Shown here: positions 5,631 through 13,666 of the stretch, piece by piece | Numbering within the stretch: the first letter of the stretch is position 1 | Layout: every line of letters begins with the position of its first letter | Source of the DNA: a virus | Virus record (IMG/VR): IMGVR_UViG_3300023235_000078 | Location: 1-33,172 of that record | DNA: 33,172 bases | Strand: one strand, 5' to 3' | Program-made: the position numbers and the translations under genes | Notes under the pieces: generated by a model | Database searches by the model: none | What the model was told of the DNA's origin: nothing | What the model saw: the letters and a program-made list of their open reading frames with translations, nothing else

Positions 5631-8474
5631 CTAATCCTTCCGAAATCTTTTGCCGACCCAGCCTTCGGCGCGCAGTGGCATGCCTTCGGCCCAGTCGGGG
5701 AGCTTACACAGAAGCGCGAGAAAGCGATCAAGTGTCCCGTCGTTGATGCGGCGCTCTTCTACCAAGCAGCAGATCTCGTCGTGCACGTGGAGCACGATAT
5801 CGAACCCGTAATCTGTGACGTTGTGCATGGCGTTGAGCAGGAGCTCGCGGGCGGTGGCCTGCACGAGGTTCTCGACGAGCTTCCCGCCATAGGTGCTCAG
5901 CCACTCAACTTTGCGGGTGTAGGAATTCTCGCCCTGATACACGATCGCGTCGCCGCGGCCCCATGGCTTCTCGATCTCGCGGATGCGTGCCTTGGGGAAA
6001 CACAGATTGCGCCCAGAGGGCAGCTTCATCCAGAGGTGGCCGTGCTTGTGCATCATCTTCGGGGACCGGCCAATGCTGAACCACTTCCCGGGGCGCTTGC
6101 ACGCCTTGAATGCGGTCTCCTCGGTGTCTTCCCAGAGTTGCACGATCTTCGGGTTGGCCGCGCGCCAGCTCTTGACGATGCCCTCCACGAAATGTTTTTC
6201 GAGCGCGTCCATGCCGTAGACCGCGGCCATGGATACGAACGCACCGTAGGCCCCCTGATAGCCCAACGCCAAGCAGTTGTGGACGAGCACCCCCGACACA
6301 GTGAACCGATGGCGTGGGCCGCAATTCAAGAGGTCATAGACGCGAGCCTGTCTCTTATGCTCCGCCAACCTTTGCGCTTCTCCTGCACCGCCCGCTCCGC
6401 TTCGCGCAGTATCTCGTGCTGGGTCTTGCCCTCGCGCAACTTCCGTTTGACCGTGTTCTCGGCGTAGGGCCACAGCTCCGGGTTGTATTTCCACCCCTCG
6501 GGCAACTTGCTCGTCCGCTTGTTTGAATTCTGTTGCGCACGTGTCGCCCAGCGCAAGTTGCCTGCTTCGTAGTGGCCGTCGTTGTCGATCCGGTCGAGCT
6601 CCTGCTCTGGATACCAGCCCAAGTTTGACATGATCCAAAGCCCTGCCTCCAGCACCGACGAGAACCGAAATTCGATCCCTCGGCCCCCGTAGCTCTCCCA
6701 CACCGGGCTGTCCGGGTTGCTGCAGCGCTGTTTTGCCGCCGTCAGTCGTCGATCCAGTTTCTTGGGGAGGCGCCTCGGTTGCGAGCAATTTTGGCAGCCG
6801 TTCGTTTTGCCGGAAAGCAGGTTGTTGTGCGCCACCAGTTTCTCTTCGTGGCAGCCCACACACACCACACGGAGGAGAAGGCGGCCGTTCTTCCTCTCCA
6901 AGTGCGGGCTCACCACCCTCGCCCAGCCGAATTGCAACCCGACCCACTCCGGTTTGTGCAAGTCGAATGCCCGCCCCGGCGAGCCCCTCAAGAGTTCCCT
7001 GTCGTCCTGCTTCACTCCAGACGGCGTGATCCGGTGTCGCGCGTAGCCCTTGGTACTCGATGACATTGCGTATTCCTTTGTAGATGGGTCCGTCATGCGC
7101 GACCCACGCTACGCCGTCCCATACCCTAGAGCAACACGGAACTTGCTCGATGGGGATCAGCCCGTGATCGGTAAGCACGAGCTCTCCTTCGGCGATACAC
7201 GCGACCTTGCCGATCTGGCGTTGGTCCTTCGACACCTTGGCGTAGGGCACGCGATAGATGCCGGAGGCCTGTTGCTTGTAGAGGTCCTTGCCGTCTCGGA
7301 ACACGTCGAGGACGGAGGTCTCGTCGGCGAACCATGCCAGCACGATCGCCTCGACCGACACAAAGTCTCCGGCGACCAGCGTCTTGCCGTCGGGCGCAGC
7401 GATCATCGCGCGCAAACAATCAGCGACGTCCTGCAGGGAGTCGAAGTCGAACTCCTCAAGCCGGCGCTCGATCTCTTCCTGTGTCACACCATATGCTGGC
7501 CGGGGGAGGTTCTGGGCTTGGACGCGCCGCCCGGCCCAACGTCCCGTCGAGCCTGCGCCGCAAAACTGGAAGGTGCCGAGCATGTTGCCGTCGGGCCCCG
7601 TACCGCGCAGCAGCGCGTCGAGCTTCTTGGTTGAGGTCTTCGCGAATGACTGGCGGAGTTCGAGCGCGGTGTGCTTGGCGCCCTTGGCTCTCTTGAGGTG
7701 CTGTTCGAGCGCGGCCTTGGCCACGGACTTCACACCAGCAAACTTGGCCAGCCCAGCCACATCCGAACAGTCCCGGACCGCGCCTTCGGTCACGCGGTGC
7801 ATCTCACCGTCGAGCCGGGCCCGCTCTTCGTTGCACCAGTCAATGAGCAATCGAACCGTGGGCAGATCCACCGGGATGCCGCGTTGGTTGATATGGTAGT
7901 CGAGCTGCCATGCGGCGAGCTCTGCTTCGCTCAGCCGGCGCGTCTTTTTGCCGACGGCGTATTCTGTCCGCACGTCCTGCTTACAATACGCATAGAGTTT
8001 CTGCTTCTTCTCTTCGTCGTCGTCCCACCACACCAGCGGATCCTTAGATCGCGGCCGAGACATCTGCAGCATGAGACGACGGCCGCCCATGTCTTTTTTG
8101 ATTTTGAGCCGGAGCGCCTGCCCGGCCTTGTCGAGTGACAGGGGCAATGACATTCCCGCAGCCCGGGCCATCGAGCACTCGCACTGCTCGGGCTTCAAGG
8201 TTGGCCAGCCATGACGGGGAGCCATGACCTTGTTCCAGATCGCCAGCTCGAACGCCACGTTCCACGCTGACACTCGGCCGCCGCCCTCGACATGCTCGCG
8301 CACATCTTCGGGCAGCGGCTCTCCCTCTATCCAGATCTCCGTCTCGCCGTCGTCGAACTGATACGCCACACACCACGCCTCCGTAGAGGGATCTGCCGCG
8401 TAGATGTCGGCGCCAACTTCCGTCAGGTCGACGAGAGAGCGTGTTTCAAAGTCGCAATAGAGGACTTTTGCCAC
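5631..8474 (-). CDS. Family A DNA polymerase with in-frame intein
   Basis: The main phage replicase: 947 aa before splicing, about 639 aa after. The start is GTG 8474, with AGAGGG seven bases upstream and an overlap-free junction to the preceding TGA (8477-8479); the frame is open further upstream but that lies over the previous gene. The N-terminal proofreading domain starts with DFET at residues 7-10. Motif A is DFVSVEA, motif B is RQIGKVA joined to CLALGYQG, and motif C is HVHDE near the C-terminus. The intein (residues 426-733) sits between the alanine and cysteine that correspond to the O-helix, between the equivalents of E. coli Pol I K758 and Y766, so the enzyme should be inactive until splicing. 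The N-terminal exonuclease and polymerase motifs all look intact. Confidence 0.92.
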   Translation of the reverse strand: MAKVLYCDFETRSLVDLTEVGADIYAADPSTEAWCVAYQFDDGETEIWIEGEPLPEDVREHVEGGGRVSAWNVAFELAIWNKVMAPRHGWPTLKPEQCECSMARAAGMSLPLSLDKAGQALRLKIKKDMGGRRLMLQMSRPRSKDPLVWWDDDEEKKQKLYAYCKQDVRTEYAVGKKTRRLSEAELAAWQLDYHINQRGIPVDLPTVRLLIDWCNEERARLDGEMHRVTEGAVRDCSDVAGLAKFAGVKSVAKAALEQHLKRAKGAKHTALELRQSFAKTSTKKLDALLRGTGPDGNMLGTFQFCGAGSTGRWAGRRVQAQNLPRPAYGVTQEEIERRLEEFDFDSLQDVADCLRAMIAAPDGKTLVAGDFVSVEAIVLAWFADETSVLDVFRDGKDLYKQQASGIYRVPYAKVSKDQRQIGKVACIAEGELVLTDHGLIPIEQVPCCSRVWDGVAWVAHDGPIYKGIRNVIEYQGLRATPDHAVWSEAGRQGTLEGLAGAGIRLAQTGVGRVAIRLGEGGEPALGEEERPPSPPCGVCGLPRRETGGAQQPAFRQNERLPKLLATEAPPQETGSTTDGGKTALQQPGQPGVGELRGPRDRISVLVGAGGRALDHVKLGLVSRAGARPDRQRRPLRSRQLALGDTCATEFKQADEQVARGVEIQPGAVALRREHGQTEVARGQDPARDTARSGAGGAGEAQRLAEHKRQARVYDLLNCGPRHRFTVSGVLVHNCLALGYQGAYGAFVSMAAVYGMDALEKHFVEGIVKSWRAANPKIVQLWEDTEETAFKACKRPGKWFSIGRSPKMMHKHGHLWMKLPSGRNLCFPKARIREIEKPWGRGDAIVYQGENSYTRKVEWLSTYGGKLVENLVQATARELLLNAMHNVTDYGFDIVLHVHDEICCLVEERRINDGTLDRFLALLCKLPDWAEGMPLRAEGWVGKRFRKD
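6276..7199 (-). other. Intein in DNA polymerase motif B (308 aa)
   Basis: Boundaries come from restoring the uninterrupted motif B. Block A begins with the nucleophile in CIAEGELVLTDHG. Block B is GLRATPDHAVW with the TxxH motif. Block F begins VYDLLNCGPRHRF. Block G ends VLVHN and is followed by the +1 cysteine (codon 6275-6273). All splicing residues I can check (Cys1, TxxH, penultimate His, terminal Asn, Cys+1) are present, so splicing is likely. No endonuclease motif exists in this frame: the roughly 200 residues between block B and block F are Gly/Arg/Pro/Gln-rich. The endonuclease is encoded in the +1 frame over the same DNA. Confidence 0.9.
6326..7066 (-). CDS. HNH homing endonuclease nested out of frame inside the polymerase intein
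   Basis: 246 aa read in the +1 frame relative to the polymerase, wholly inside the intein. ATG 7066 has AAGGA seven bases upstream; an ATG ten codons earlier (7096) lacks this. Domains: a zinc-ribbon-like DNA-binding module with CVGC (69-72) and CQNC (91-94), then an HNH domain with YGGRGI (126-131), LDRIDNDG (157-164) and NLRWAT (170-175), followed by a basic helical C-terminus. This is the layout of free-standing phage HNH homing endonucleases. The first 20 or so codons overlap intein block B and the stop lies just before block F. The motifs belong clearly to this frame, so the in-frame intein linker is the overprinted product. Whether the protein is made separately is inferred from the start signals. 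Confidence 0.85.
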   Translation of the reverse strand: MSSSTKGYARHRITPSGVKQDDRELLRGSPGRAFDLHKPEWVGLQFGWARVVSPHLERKNGRLLLRVVCVGCHEEKLVAHNNLLSGKTNGCQNCSQPRRLPKKLDRRLTAAKQRCSNPDSPVWESYGGRGIEFRFSSVLEAGLWIMSNLGWYPEQELDRIDNDGHYEAGNLRWATRAQQNSNKRTSKLPEGWKYNPELWPYAENTVKRKLREGKTQHEILREAERAVQEKRKGWRSIRDRLASMTS

Positions 8475-8476
8475 GA

Positions 8477-8659
8477 TCAGGCCCTCTCTGCCCCTGTGCA
8501 CACCGCGAAATAGGCGTTGAGTTTTTTGATCACCGACGGATCCAGCGCCACGGCGGCGGGGGCTTCGTGCGAGCCCACATGCAGCCAGACTTGGAAGCCG
8601 TCGAAGCTGGCGTAGACGCCGTCGCCCAGATAGGTGGGCGCTGCCTTTTCCCCCGGCAT
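8477..8659 (-). CDS. Small conserved phage protein of unknown function (60 aa)
   Basis: A small acidic protein whose core YLGDGVYASFDGFQVWL (from residue 10) resembles short proteins seen in many phage genomes near replication genes; no function is known. No membrane segment or known motif. Its ATG shares one base with the stop of the exonuclease (TGATG), and its TGA lies two bases before the polymerase GTG, so the three genes are probably translationally coupled. Confidence 0.75.
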   Translation of the reverse strand: MPGEKAAPTYLGDGVYASFDGFQVWLHVGSHEAPAAVALDPSVIKKLNAYFAVCTGAERA

Positions 8660-9192
8660 CAGCTTGCCTCCTGCTTGGGTGCAAGGCCGATCGCCCGGTA
8701 GGCGGTGACGATGCCCTTCGCCTGAGCGATGCTGTCGTCGAGCGCGTTATGGAACGTCCCGTCGCCGCGTTCGGGCTTGCCGCCGGTCAGGTCAAAGATT
8801 GTCCGGGTGTCACGGATGTCCCAGAACTTCCACCGGGGCTTGAGATCCAACGCGCACCAGATGGGCACGTCGAAGACGGATCCGTGTGCCCAGACATAGC
8901 GGGCGCCGCAGTCGTCCCAGTATTTCCGAAAGCCCTTGACTGCGTCCTTGATGGGGATGCCTTCTTCGTCGAATACCGCGCGGGCCTCGGGGTTCTGCTT
9001 CTTCCACCACGCCAAGGTGCCGGGGTCTGACGTGAGCCCCTTGTCGAGCTGTTCGTCCATGTCGATCACGGCGTAGTAGCCGTTCTCTCCCACCTTCCCG
9101 CTGAGCGGGTCAAAATCTACCGCGCCAATACTCAGGATGATGCAGCCGGGCTCGGTGCCCAGCGTCTCCAGATCGAGCATCATGTGTTTCAT
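8659..9192 (-). CDS. DEDDh-family 3'-5' exonuclease (177 aa)
   Basis: A single-domain exonuclease of the DnaQ-like/RNase T fold, close in shape to the Rv2179c-like 3'-5' exoribonuclease family. The DEDDh residues are visible: DLET (D7, E9), AHGSVFDVPI with the second aspartate near residue 106, and HNALDDSIAQA (histidine near 148, aspartate near 152) close to the C-terminus. It probably trims DNA or RNA ends and may supply nucleotides from degraded host nucleic acid. It lies downstream of an intrinsic terminator that separates it from the ssDNA-binding protein gene, so it and the polymerase may be made at lower levels. The Shine-Dalgarno is weak (GTGAG, 8 bases upstream). Confidence 0.88.
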   Translation of the reverse strand: MKHMMLDLETLGTEPGCIILSIGAVDFDPLSGKVGENGYYAVIDMDEQLDKGLTSDPGTLAWWKKQNPEARAVFDEEGIPIKDAVKGFRKYWDDCGARYVWAHGSVFDVPIWCALDLKPRWKFWDIRDTRTIFDLTGGKPERGDGTFHNALDDSIAQAKGIVTAYRAIGLAPKQEAS

Positions 9193-9221
9193 TGTGTGTT
9201 CTCACTTGCTTTGTGTTGAAG

Positions 9222-9251
9222 AAAAACGGGGCGGGCCCCACACCCGCCCCG
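9222..9251 (-). terminator. Intra-operon Rho-independent terminator
   Basis: On the - strand CGGGGCGGG pairs with CCCGCCCCG (+ strand coordinates 9243-9251 and 9227-9235), loop of seven, followed by five U (9226-9222). It sits 26 bases after the ssDNA-binding protein stop and before the exonuclease gene. It probably allows partial readthrough. Confidence 0.85.
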
Positions 9252-9277
9252 CGTTCTCTTTGGTGCCTGACGAAGGC

Positions 9278-10009
<732 letters not shown>

Positions 10010-10034
10010 TTTACACGTCTTTCGTTTTAAGGTT

Positions 10035-11273
10035 TCAGTCGTCAGCGAAATCGCTGGCGGCTCCCGCACGAGCAGCCGGTGCGGGGTCGGCTTCCGGCAC
10101 AACCTTGTGCCCAGAACTTTCGGCCGAGTAGAGATAGGCGATGTCGGATCGCTGATCTTTCGGCAACAGCTTCTCCACCTGAGCCGGCGACTTGAGCGCC
10201 GGGTCTTTGTAGAGAGATTTCTTGGTTAAACCTTTGGCGCGCAGCGCCTTCTCGGTCACGGGGACAGCGCCTTTCCACTTCCGGTGGGCGCGGCGTTCGA
10301 CCAGCTTGTAGCCCTTGAGCGGAACGCCCATCTCCATGAGCTCGGCAGCCTTGGTCTCGCAGGCGTCGATGTAGGACTTGACCAGAGGCCCCCACTCCAG
10401 AGTTCGCCGGACAATACTGGGCGCGAGGTCCTCGACGTCGTCCGTCTCGCCGTCGGTCACACCTTCGGCGCTTACGAATTCGTCGTCGTCGTCGAACTCA
10501 ATGCTCGCCCGCTCGTGGACGTAGGTTTCGAGCTCGGGGCAATGCGTCTTGAAATCGCACCACTCGCACTGAATGGCGCCGGGGATCCGGGGGGCATCGG
10601 GATCGCGCGTCGCGTCAGCGGCCTTGCGCAGCACCTTGGCCCACTTCTTCATATAGTCTCGCGTCACGACCCAGCGCCGCACGGGATCCGGCGTCCGGGG
10701 TTGCACGATGATGATCTCGATCTCTTCGACCTTCTTGTGGGGGTCCATGGCGAACAGCGCGCCGAGCGCGTAGTAGAGCCCCTGCGAGTTTTCACGGGCG
10801 CTCACCCGTACCCGGCCATATTTGAAGTCACCCACCGCGAGGCGCTTGCCCTTGATCGCCGACGCGTCGCACGTTCCGAACATCCCGGGGCGCACCCGCT
10901 CCAGCGACATCCGCTGCTCGGGGAAGATCTCCTTGGCCCCCATGCTTTCCTGCGTTTCACGCATCACGTCGAGGAACAGCTGGACACCGTTGACCATGTC
11001 TTCGTCGACCTCGAACTCCCAGCCGTCGACTTCCAGCACCCGGCCTTCGTGCTCGTCGGCGTCGGTCCCGTCGCGCAGACATTCCTCGGCAATCGCGTGA
11101 GCCGCCGTGCCTTCCGCGGCAGGTTTGCTTGGCCGATCTTCGATATTGCGCAGCGCGCGGACGCTGCCCGGGCAGCGCATCCAGCGGTTCGAGGACGACG
11201 CCCCGATCGGGCTATGCTCCAGCTCGTCGCTCACATCTTCGTGATCAGGGTGATCTAGGGACTTGTCGGTCAT
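10035..11273 (-). CDS. DUF2800 RecB/Cas4-like nuclease (412 aa)
   Basis: Matches the phage DUF2800 family of PD-(D/E)XK nucleases. Motifs: SSSNRWMRCPGS with C34, AEGTAAH (53-59), FGTCDA near 127, VGDFKYG near 142 and a Q-containing helix after it. A cysteine cluster CEWC followed by C five residues later (about 234-243), together with C34, has the spacing of the iron-sulfur cluster of Cas4/AddB nucleases. The C-terminal 150 residues are charged, with an acidic run of Asp near 275. Start ATG 11273 overlaps the helicase stop in ATGA; the frame is open a little upstream but inside the helicase gene. In phages this gene usually travels with DUF2815 and polymerase genes, as here, suggesting a role in recombination-linked replication. 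Confidence 0.88.
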   Translation of the reverse strand: MTDKSLDHPDHEDVSDELEHSPIGASSSNRWMRCPGSVRALRNIEDRPSKPAAEGTAAHAIAEECLRDGTDADEHEGRVLEVDGWEFEVDEDMVNGVQLFLDVMRETQESMGAKEIFPEQRMSLERVRPGMFGTCDASAIKGKRLAVGDFKYGRVRVSARENSQGLYYALGALFAMDPHKKVEEIEIIIVQPRTPDPVRRWVVTRDYMKKWAKVLRKAADATRDPDAPRIPGAIQCEWCDFKTHCPELETYVHERASIEFDDDDEFVSAEGVTDGETDDVEDLAPSIVRRTLEWGPLVKSYIDACETKAAELMEMGVPLKGYKLVERRAHRKWKGAVPVTEKALRAKGLTKKSLYKDPALKSPAQVEKLLPKDQRSDIAYLYSAESSGHKVVPEADPAPAARAGAASDFADD

Positions 11274-12616
11274 CGAATTCGCTCTCCGCGCAGGTGTCTT
11301 TCGAACAGTTTCATCCACTCGTCTTTGTCGAGATGTCGGGCGATCACGAGGTCGTCCAAAGTGTCCTCGGCCAGCAGCGTACCCACGCGGACGGTATCGG
11401 ATTGGCCTTTTCGCCAGATACGATCTCGTGCTTGCTTGCTGTCATCATTGGACCAAACCGGGTGGTAGAACAGAACATGCGAGCAGAATTCTTGGAGGCC
11501 GTCAATGCCATGGGACATGCTTTTTATCTGCGACACCATCCGCGTGATCTCCCCGCCGCGGAAAAGCTCCATCAGTTCGGCCTCGTCGTGGGTGGGCAAC
11601 TTCAGTGCGTTCTTGATGTCGGTGCCTTGGGCCTCGAACTCGTAGAAGATCATCACCGGCTCCTTGTCGCCAACATTGGCGAGCCAAGACAGGGCAGCGT
11701 TACGCCGGGCCTTGCTGAACCGACGCACGCGTTTGATATTCGGCTTGCCCGGGTCTCGCCAATACAGGAACCCGCTGGCGATCTGCCTGAGCTTGCCGGA
11801 CTTCACCGCCTCGTTTACCGCCACGGCTTCTTCGTGGATCATGTGCTCGCGCATCTCGTCGTAGCGCGTCCGTGTCTTCGAGGGCAGCGTGAAATACACG
11901 TGGTCCTCGATCAGAAGAGGCAATGCGGCCGCCTTGTTGTTGGGGATCAGGTGAACCAGTTTCCGGATCCGGCCCATAATCTCTTCGGCCGAGCTGTCCT
12001 TGATCTCCCAGTTGTAGCCCTTGTAGTCAGACGTGAAATATCGCCGGCGGTAGTTCTCGAAGTCGGTGCCCAGCGCCTTGCCTTTGTCGATAACACGGGC
12101 CATGGCGTAGAGCTTCTGGAAATCTTCGCTGACGGGGGAGGCCGTCATGCCGACGCGCCACTTGAACATATCGCCCCGGGCCTTGGTCCGGAGACTGGCG
12201 GCGCGTTTGCCGGAGGACTTGCTGAGCTCGTCGATGATGATCCCGTCGGCGCCGTGGTTCTTCTCCCGCAGCAGCCAGTCGAGATTATCGGTGCTGACGA
12301 CGAGTACATCGGCGTGCCCGTGCATCTTGAGAATTTCTCGCCGCTTGCGCTCGTCGCCGATCACGGGTGTGACTTTGAGAAACCGCAGGTGTTCCCACTT
12401 CGCGGCTTCCTTCGGCCATTGCGCTACAACCTTGGCCGGGCAGGACACAATCACGCGCTTCAATTTTTTCCGGGCAATGTTTGTCTCGACCGCCGACAGA
12501 CAGATGACCGTCTTGCCCGCGCCGGTCTCGGCCACGAGGATCGTGTGCCGCTTCCGCGTCAGGCGCTTGATCGCCTTATGTTGTCGTGGCTCCAGTAAGC
12601 TCGTCGATAACAGCAT
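11270..12616 (-). CDS. SNF2-like superfamily 2 helicase (448 aa)
   Basis: An ATP-driven DNA translocase. Walker A is AETGAGKT (29-36), motif II is IIIDELSK (DELS in place of DEAH), motif III is GMTASP, and motif VI reads QARDRIWRKGQ in the C-terminal RecA-like domain, the form typical of compact phage SNF2-type helicases. Length is near the usual 450-500 residues for these. ATG 12616 lies 41 bases inside the VRR-NUC gene in another frame; its Shine-Dalgarno is weak, but a later start would cut into the first helicase domain. The pairing VRR-NUC then SNF2 helicase is a common phage arrangement and suggests that the two act on the same substrates, such as branched DNA. Confidence 0.9.
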   Translation of the reverse strand: MLLSTSLLEPRQHKAIKRLTRKRHTILVAETGAGKTVICLSAVETNIARKKLKRVIVSCPAKVVAQWPKEAAKWEHLRFLKVTPVIGDERKRREILKMHGHADVLVVSTDNLDWLLREKNHGADGIIIDELSKSSGKRAASLRTKARGDMFKWRVGMTASPVSEDFQKLYAMARVIDKGKALGTDFENYRRRYFTSDYKGYNWEIKDSSAEEIMGRIRKLVHLIPNNKAAALPLLIEDHVYFTLPSKTRTRYDEMREHMIHEEAVAVNEAVKSGKLRQIASGFLYWRDPGKPNIKRVRRFSKARRNAALSWLANVGDKEPVMIFYEFEAQGTDIKNALKLPTHDEAELMELFRGGEITRMVSQIKSMSHGIDGLQEFCSHVLFYHPVWSNDDSKQARDRIWRKGQSDTVRVGTLLAEDTLDDLVIARHLDKDEWMKLFERHLRGERIR

Positions 12617-12890
12617 CTATCTCGGCCCGCGTATTGATGATGCGAGCATCGACACCTGCATCACGCAGTCGATCGAGCTGGTATTCTTGCAGCCGGGAGA
12701 TCCGTCCGGTGCCGCCGGGGTGCTTGAGCTCAACGAAGACAACCGCCCCGCCATACGCCATGAGCGTATCCGGGCAGCCCCGCTGACCCTCGAAAGCGAG
12801 CTTGCGCCAAAGGACGCCGGCGCCCTCGGCTTGCGCCTTCGCGTAGGCTTGTAGCCGGCCTTCATTCGTCGGAGGCTTTCTTGGAGGCAT
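12576..12890 (-). CDS. VRR-NUC domain nuclease (104 aa)
   Basis: Nearly the whole protein is a VRR-NUC domain, a compact PD-(D/E)XK nuclease found as a single domain in phages and as the catalytic part of FAN1. Visible are KLAFEGQRGCPDTLM (catalytic Asp in PDT), VVFVELKHPGG (Glu and Lys) and a QEYQLDRLRDAG helix. Phage members cut branched structures such as Holliday junctions. The start overlaps the HTH gene by 29 bases and the end overlaps the helicase by 41 bases, in three different frames, which points to tight co-translation. ATG 12890 is the only sensible start before the domain; the ribosome-binding site is poor. Confidence 0.9.
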   Translation of the reverse strand: MPPRKPPTNEGRLQAYAKAQAEGAGVLWRKLAFEGQRGCPDTLMAYGGAVVFVELKHPGGTGRISRLQEYQLDRLRDAGVDARIINTRAEIDAVIDELTGATTT

Positions 12891-13098
12891 CGAGGGGCAA
12901 CCTTTGTTGTCCCCGCAACTCTACCGCATATTTGAAGATCCGGTCTAGGCTGACGTCCGTCACCCGCGTTTCGGGCTTCCGCAGCCGCGAGACGAAGGTC
13001 GGATCATTGAACAACTCCCGGCCCAGCCGGCTCGGCGAAATACCAAAGTCGCGTTGCAGCGCCTTGATCTCTGCGAGAGCATTTTTCTTGAGCGACAT
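12862..13098 (-). CDS. Small helix-turn-helix DNA-binding protein (78 aa)
   Basis: The central region ISPSRLGRELFNDPTFVSRL (about residues 20-39) fits a Cro/CI-type helix-turn-helix, like small HTH proteins of alphaproteobacterial phages with the S-R-x-G-R pattern followed by D-P-x-F-V. The C-terminus is charged. It is the first gene of the - strand replication operon and is divergent from the + strand accessory genes, so it is placed to regulate both; a near-perfect 18-bp palindrome lies in the shared 82-base control region. The ATG follows nine A residues with no Shine-Dalgarno, so initiation may be inefficient or depend on the A-rich leader. Confidence 0.75.
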   Translation of the reverse strand: MSLKKNALAEIKALQRDFGISPSRLGRELFNDPTFVSRLRKPETRVTDVSLDRIFKYAVELRGQQRLPLDASKKASDE

Positions 13099-13108
13099 TT
13101 TTTTTTTG

Positions 13109-13148
13109 TTGACCGGGTGTTTGAAGTGAATGTAGGGTGCAACCTACA
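13109..13148 (+). promoter_or_regulatory. Divergent control region with operator-like palindrome
   Basis: TGTAGGGTGCAACCTACA (13131-13148) is palindromic except for one mismatched pair. A possible + strand -35 box TTGACC (13109-13114) lies 18 bases before TAGGGT (13133-13138), which would be a weak -10 under the palindrome. The + strand gene at 13181 has GAGG six bases before its ATG. I see no clear - strand promoter. The palindrome is firm; the promoter is a guess. Confidence 0.5.
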
Positions 13149-13180
13149 CCCCGATCACCAACCAAAGCAAGAGGAAAAAC

Positions 13181-13666
13181 ATGGGCCCGGAAAAAGAAAA
13201 TCCCAAACAGGCATTCGGCAGCCACAAGACGCCGGCGAGCACGTTCCCCGCGACCGTGAAGGCCGAGGTGTCCGTGGCCATGTTGGAAGGCGCCATCAAG
13301 TATGGCAAGCACAACTTCCGGGCCAGCCCGATCCTCGCGAGCACGTACTACGACGCCGCGAACCGCCACCTCGACCAGTGGTTCGAGGGAGAGGACCGCG
13401 ACCAAGCTCCCGGCGCACTGGGCCTGCACCACGTCACCAAGGCGATCGCCTCTCTGGTGGTCCTGCGCGACGCCATGATCGCGGGCACCTTCGTGGACGA
13501 CCGGCCGCATCGTGCCGTCAGCGGCGAGTTCTTTGGCGAGCTGGATCTTGTGGTCAAGAATATGCTGGAGGGGGCCCACATCATGGCCGAGCCTTTCATT
13601 GAGGCCAACCGGCATTCGATGCCCGACGACACCGCAGAATTTCGCGTGTTCGTGGAGGCGAAATGA
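13181..13666 (+). CDS. dATP/dGTP diphosphohydrolase-like protein (DUF5664 family, 161 aa)
   Basis: Resembles the phage family named dATP/dGTP diphosphohydrolase N-terminal (DUF5664), an all-alpha MazG-like fold. Conserved segments are AMLEGAIKYGKHNFRA (about 34-49), a YYDAANRHLDQWFEGED stretch (56-72) with the acidic metal-binding residues, and LHHVTKAIASLVVLRDAM (81-98). Related phage enzymes hydrolyse purine dNTPs or dNDPs and shape the nucleotide pool; in diaminopurine phages a MazG-like enzyme makes dGMP for PurZ. No PurZ or DatZ is visible here, so a general nucleotide-pool role is the safer reading. First gene of the accessory unit; its stop overlaps the next start in ATGA. Confidence 0.75.
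   Translation: MGPEKENPKQAFGSHKTPASTFPATVKAEVSVAMLEGAIKYGKHNFRASPILASTYYDAANRHLDQWFEGEDRDQAPGALGLHHVTKAIASLVVLRDAMIAGTFVDDRPHRAVSGEFFGELDLVVKNMLEGAHIMAEPFIEANRHSMPDDTAEFRVFVEAK

Noticed and set aside
6349-6359. Eleven bases (CTGTCTCTTAT) matching the end of the Tn5 mosaic end, near the HNH/block F junction
   Set aside because: The match does not extend to the full 19 bp, and the polymerase frame runs through it into a normal block F, so a chimeric read is not needed to explain it. Worth keeping in mind when resequencing the intein.
10284-12598. Two long + strand ORFs opposite the DUF2800 nuclease and helicase genes
   Set aside because: Shadow frames of GC-rich coding DNA; the - strand frames carry clear motifs.
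13181-13666. Diaminopurine (Z) genome
   Set aside because: Only a purine dNTP hydrolase-like gene is seen; PurZ and DatZ are absent from the window, and the polymerase carries no mark that I can read.
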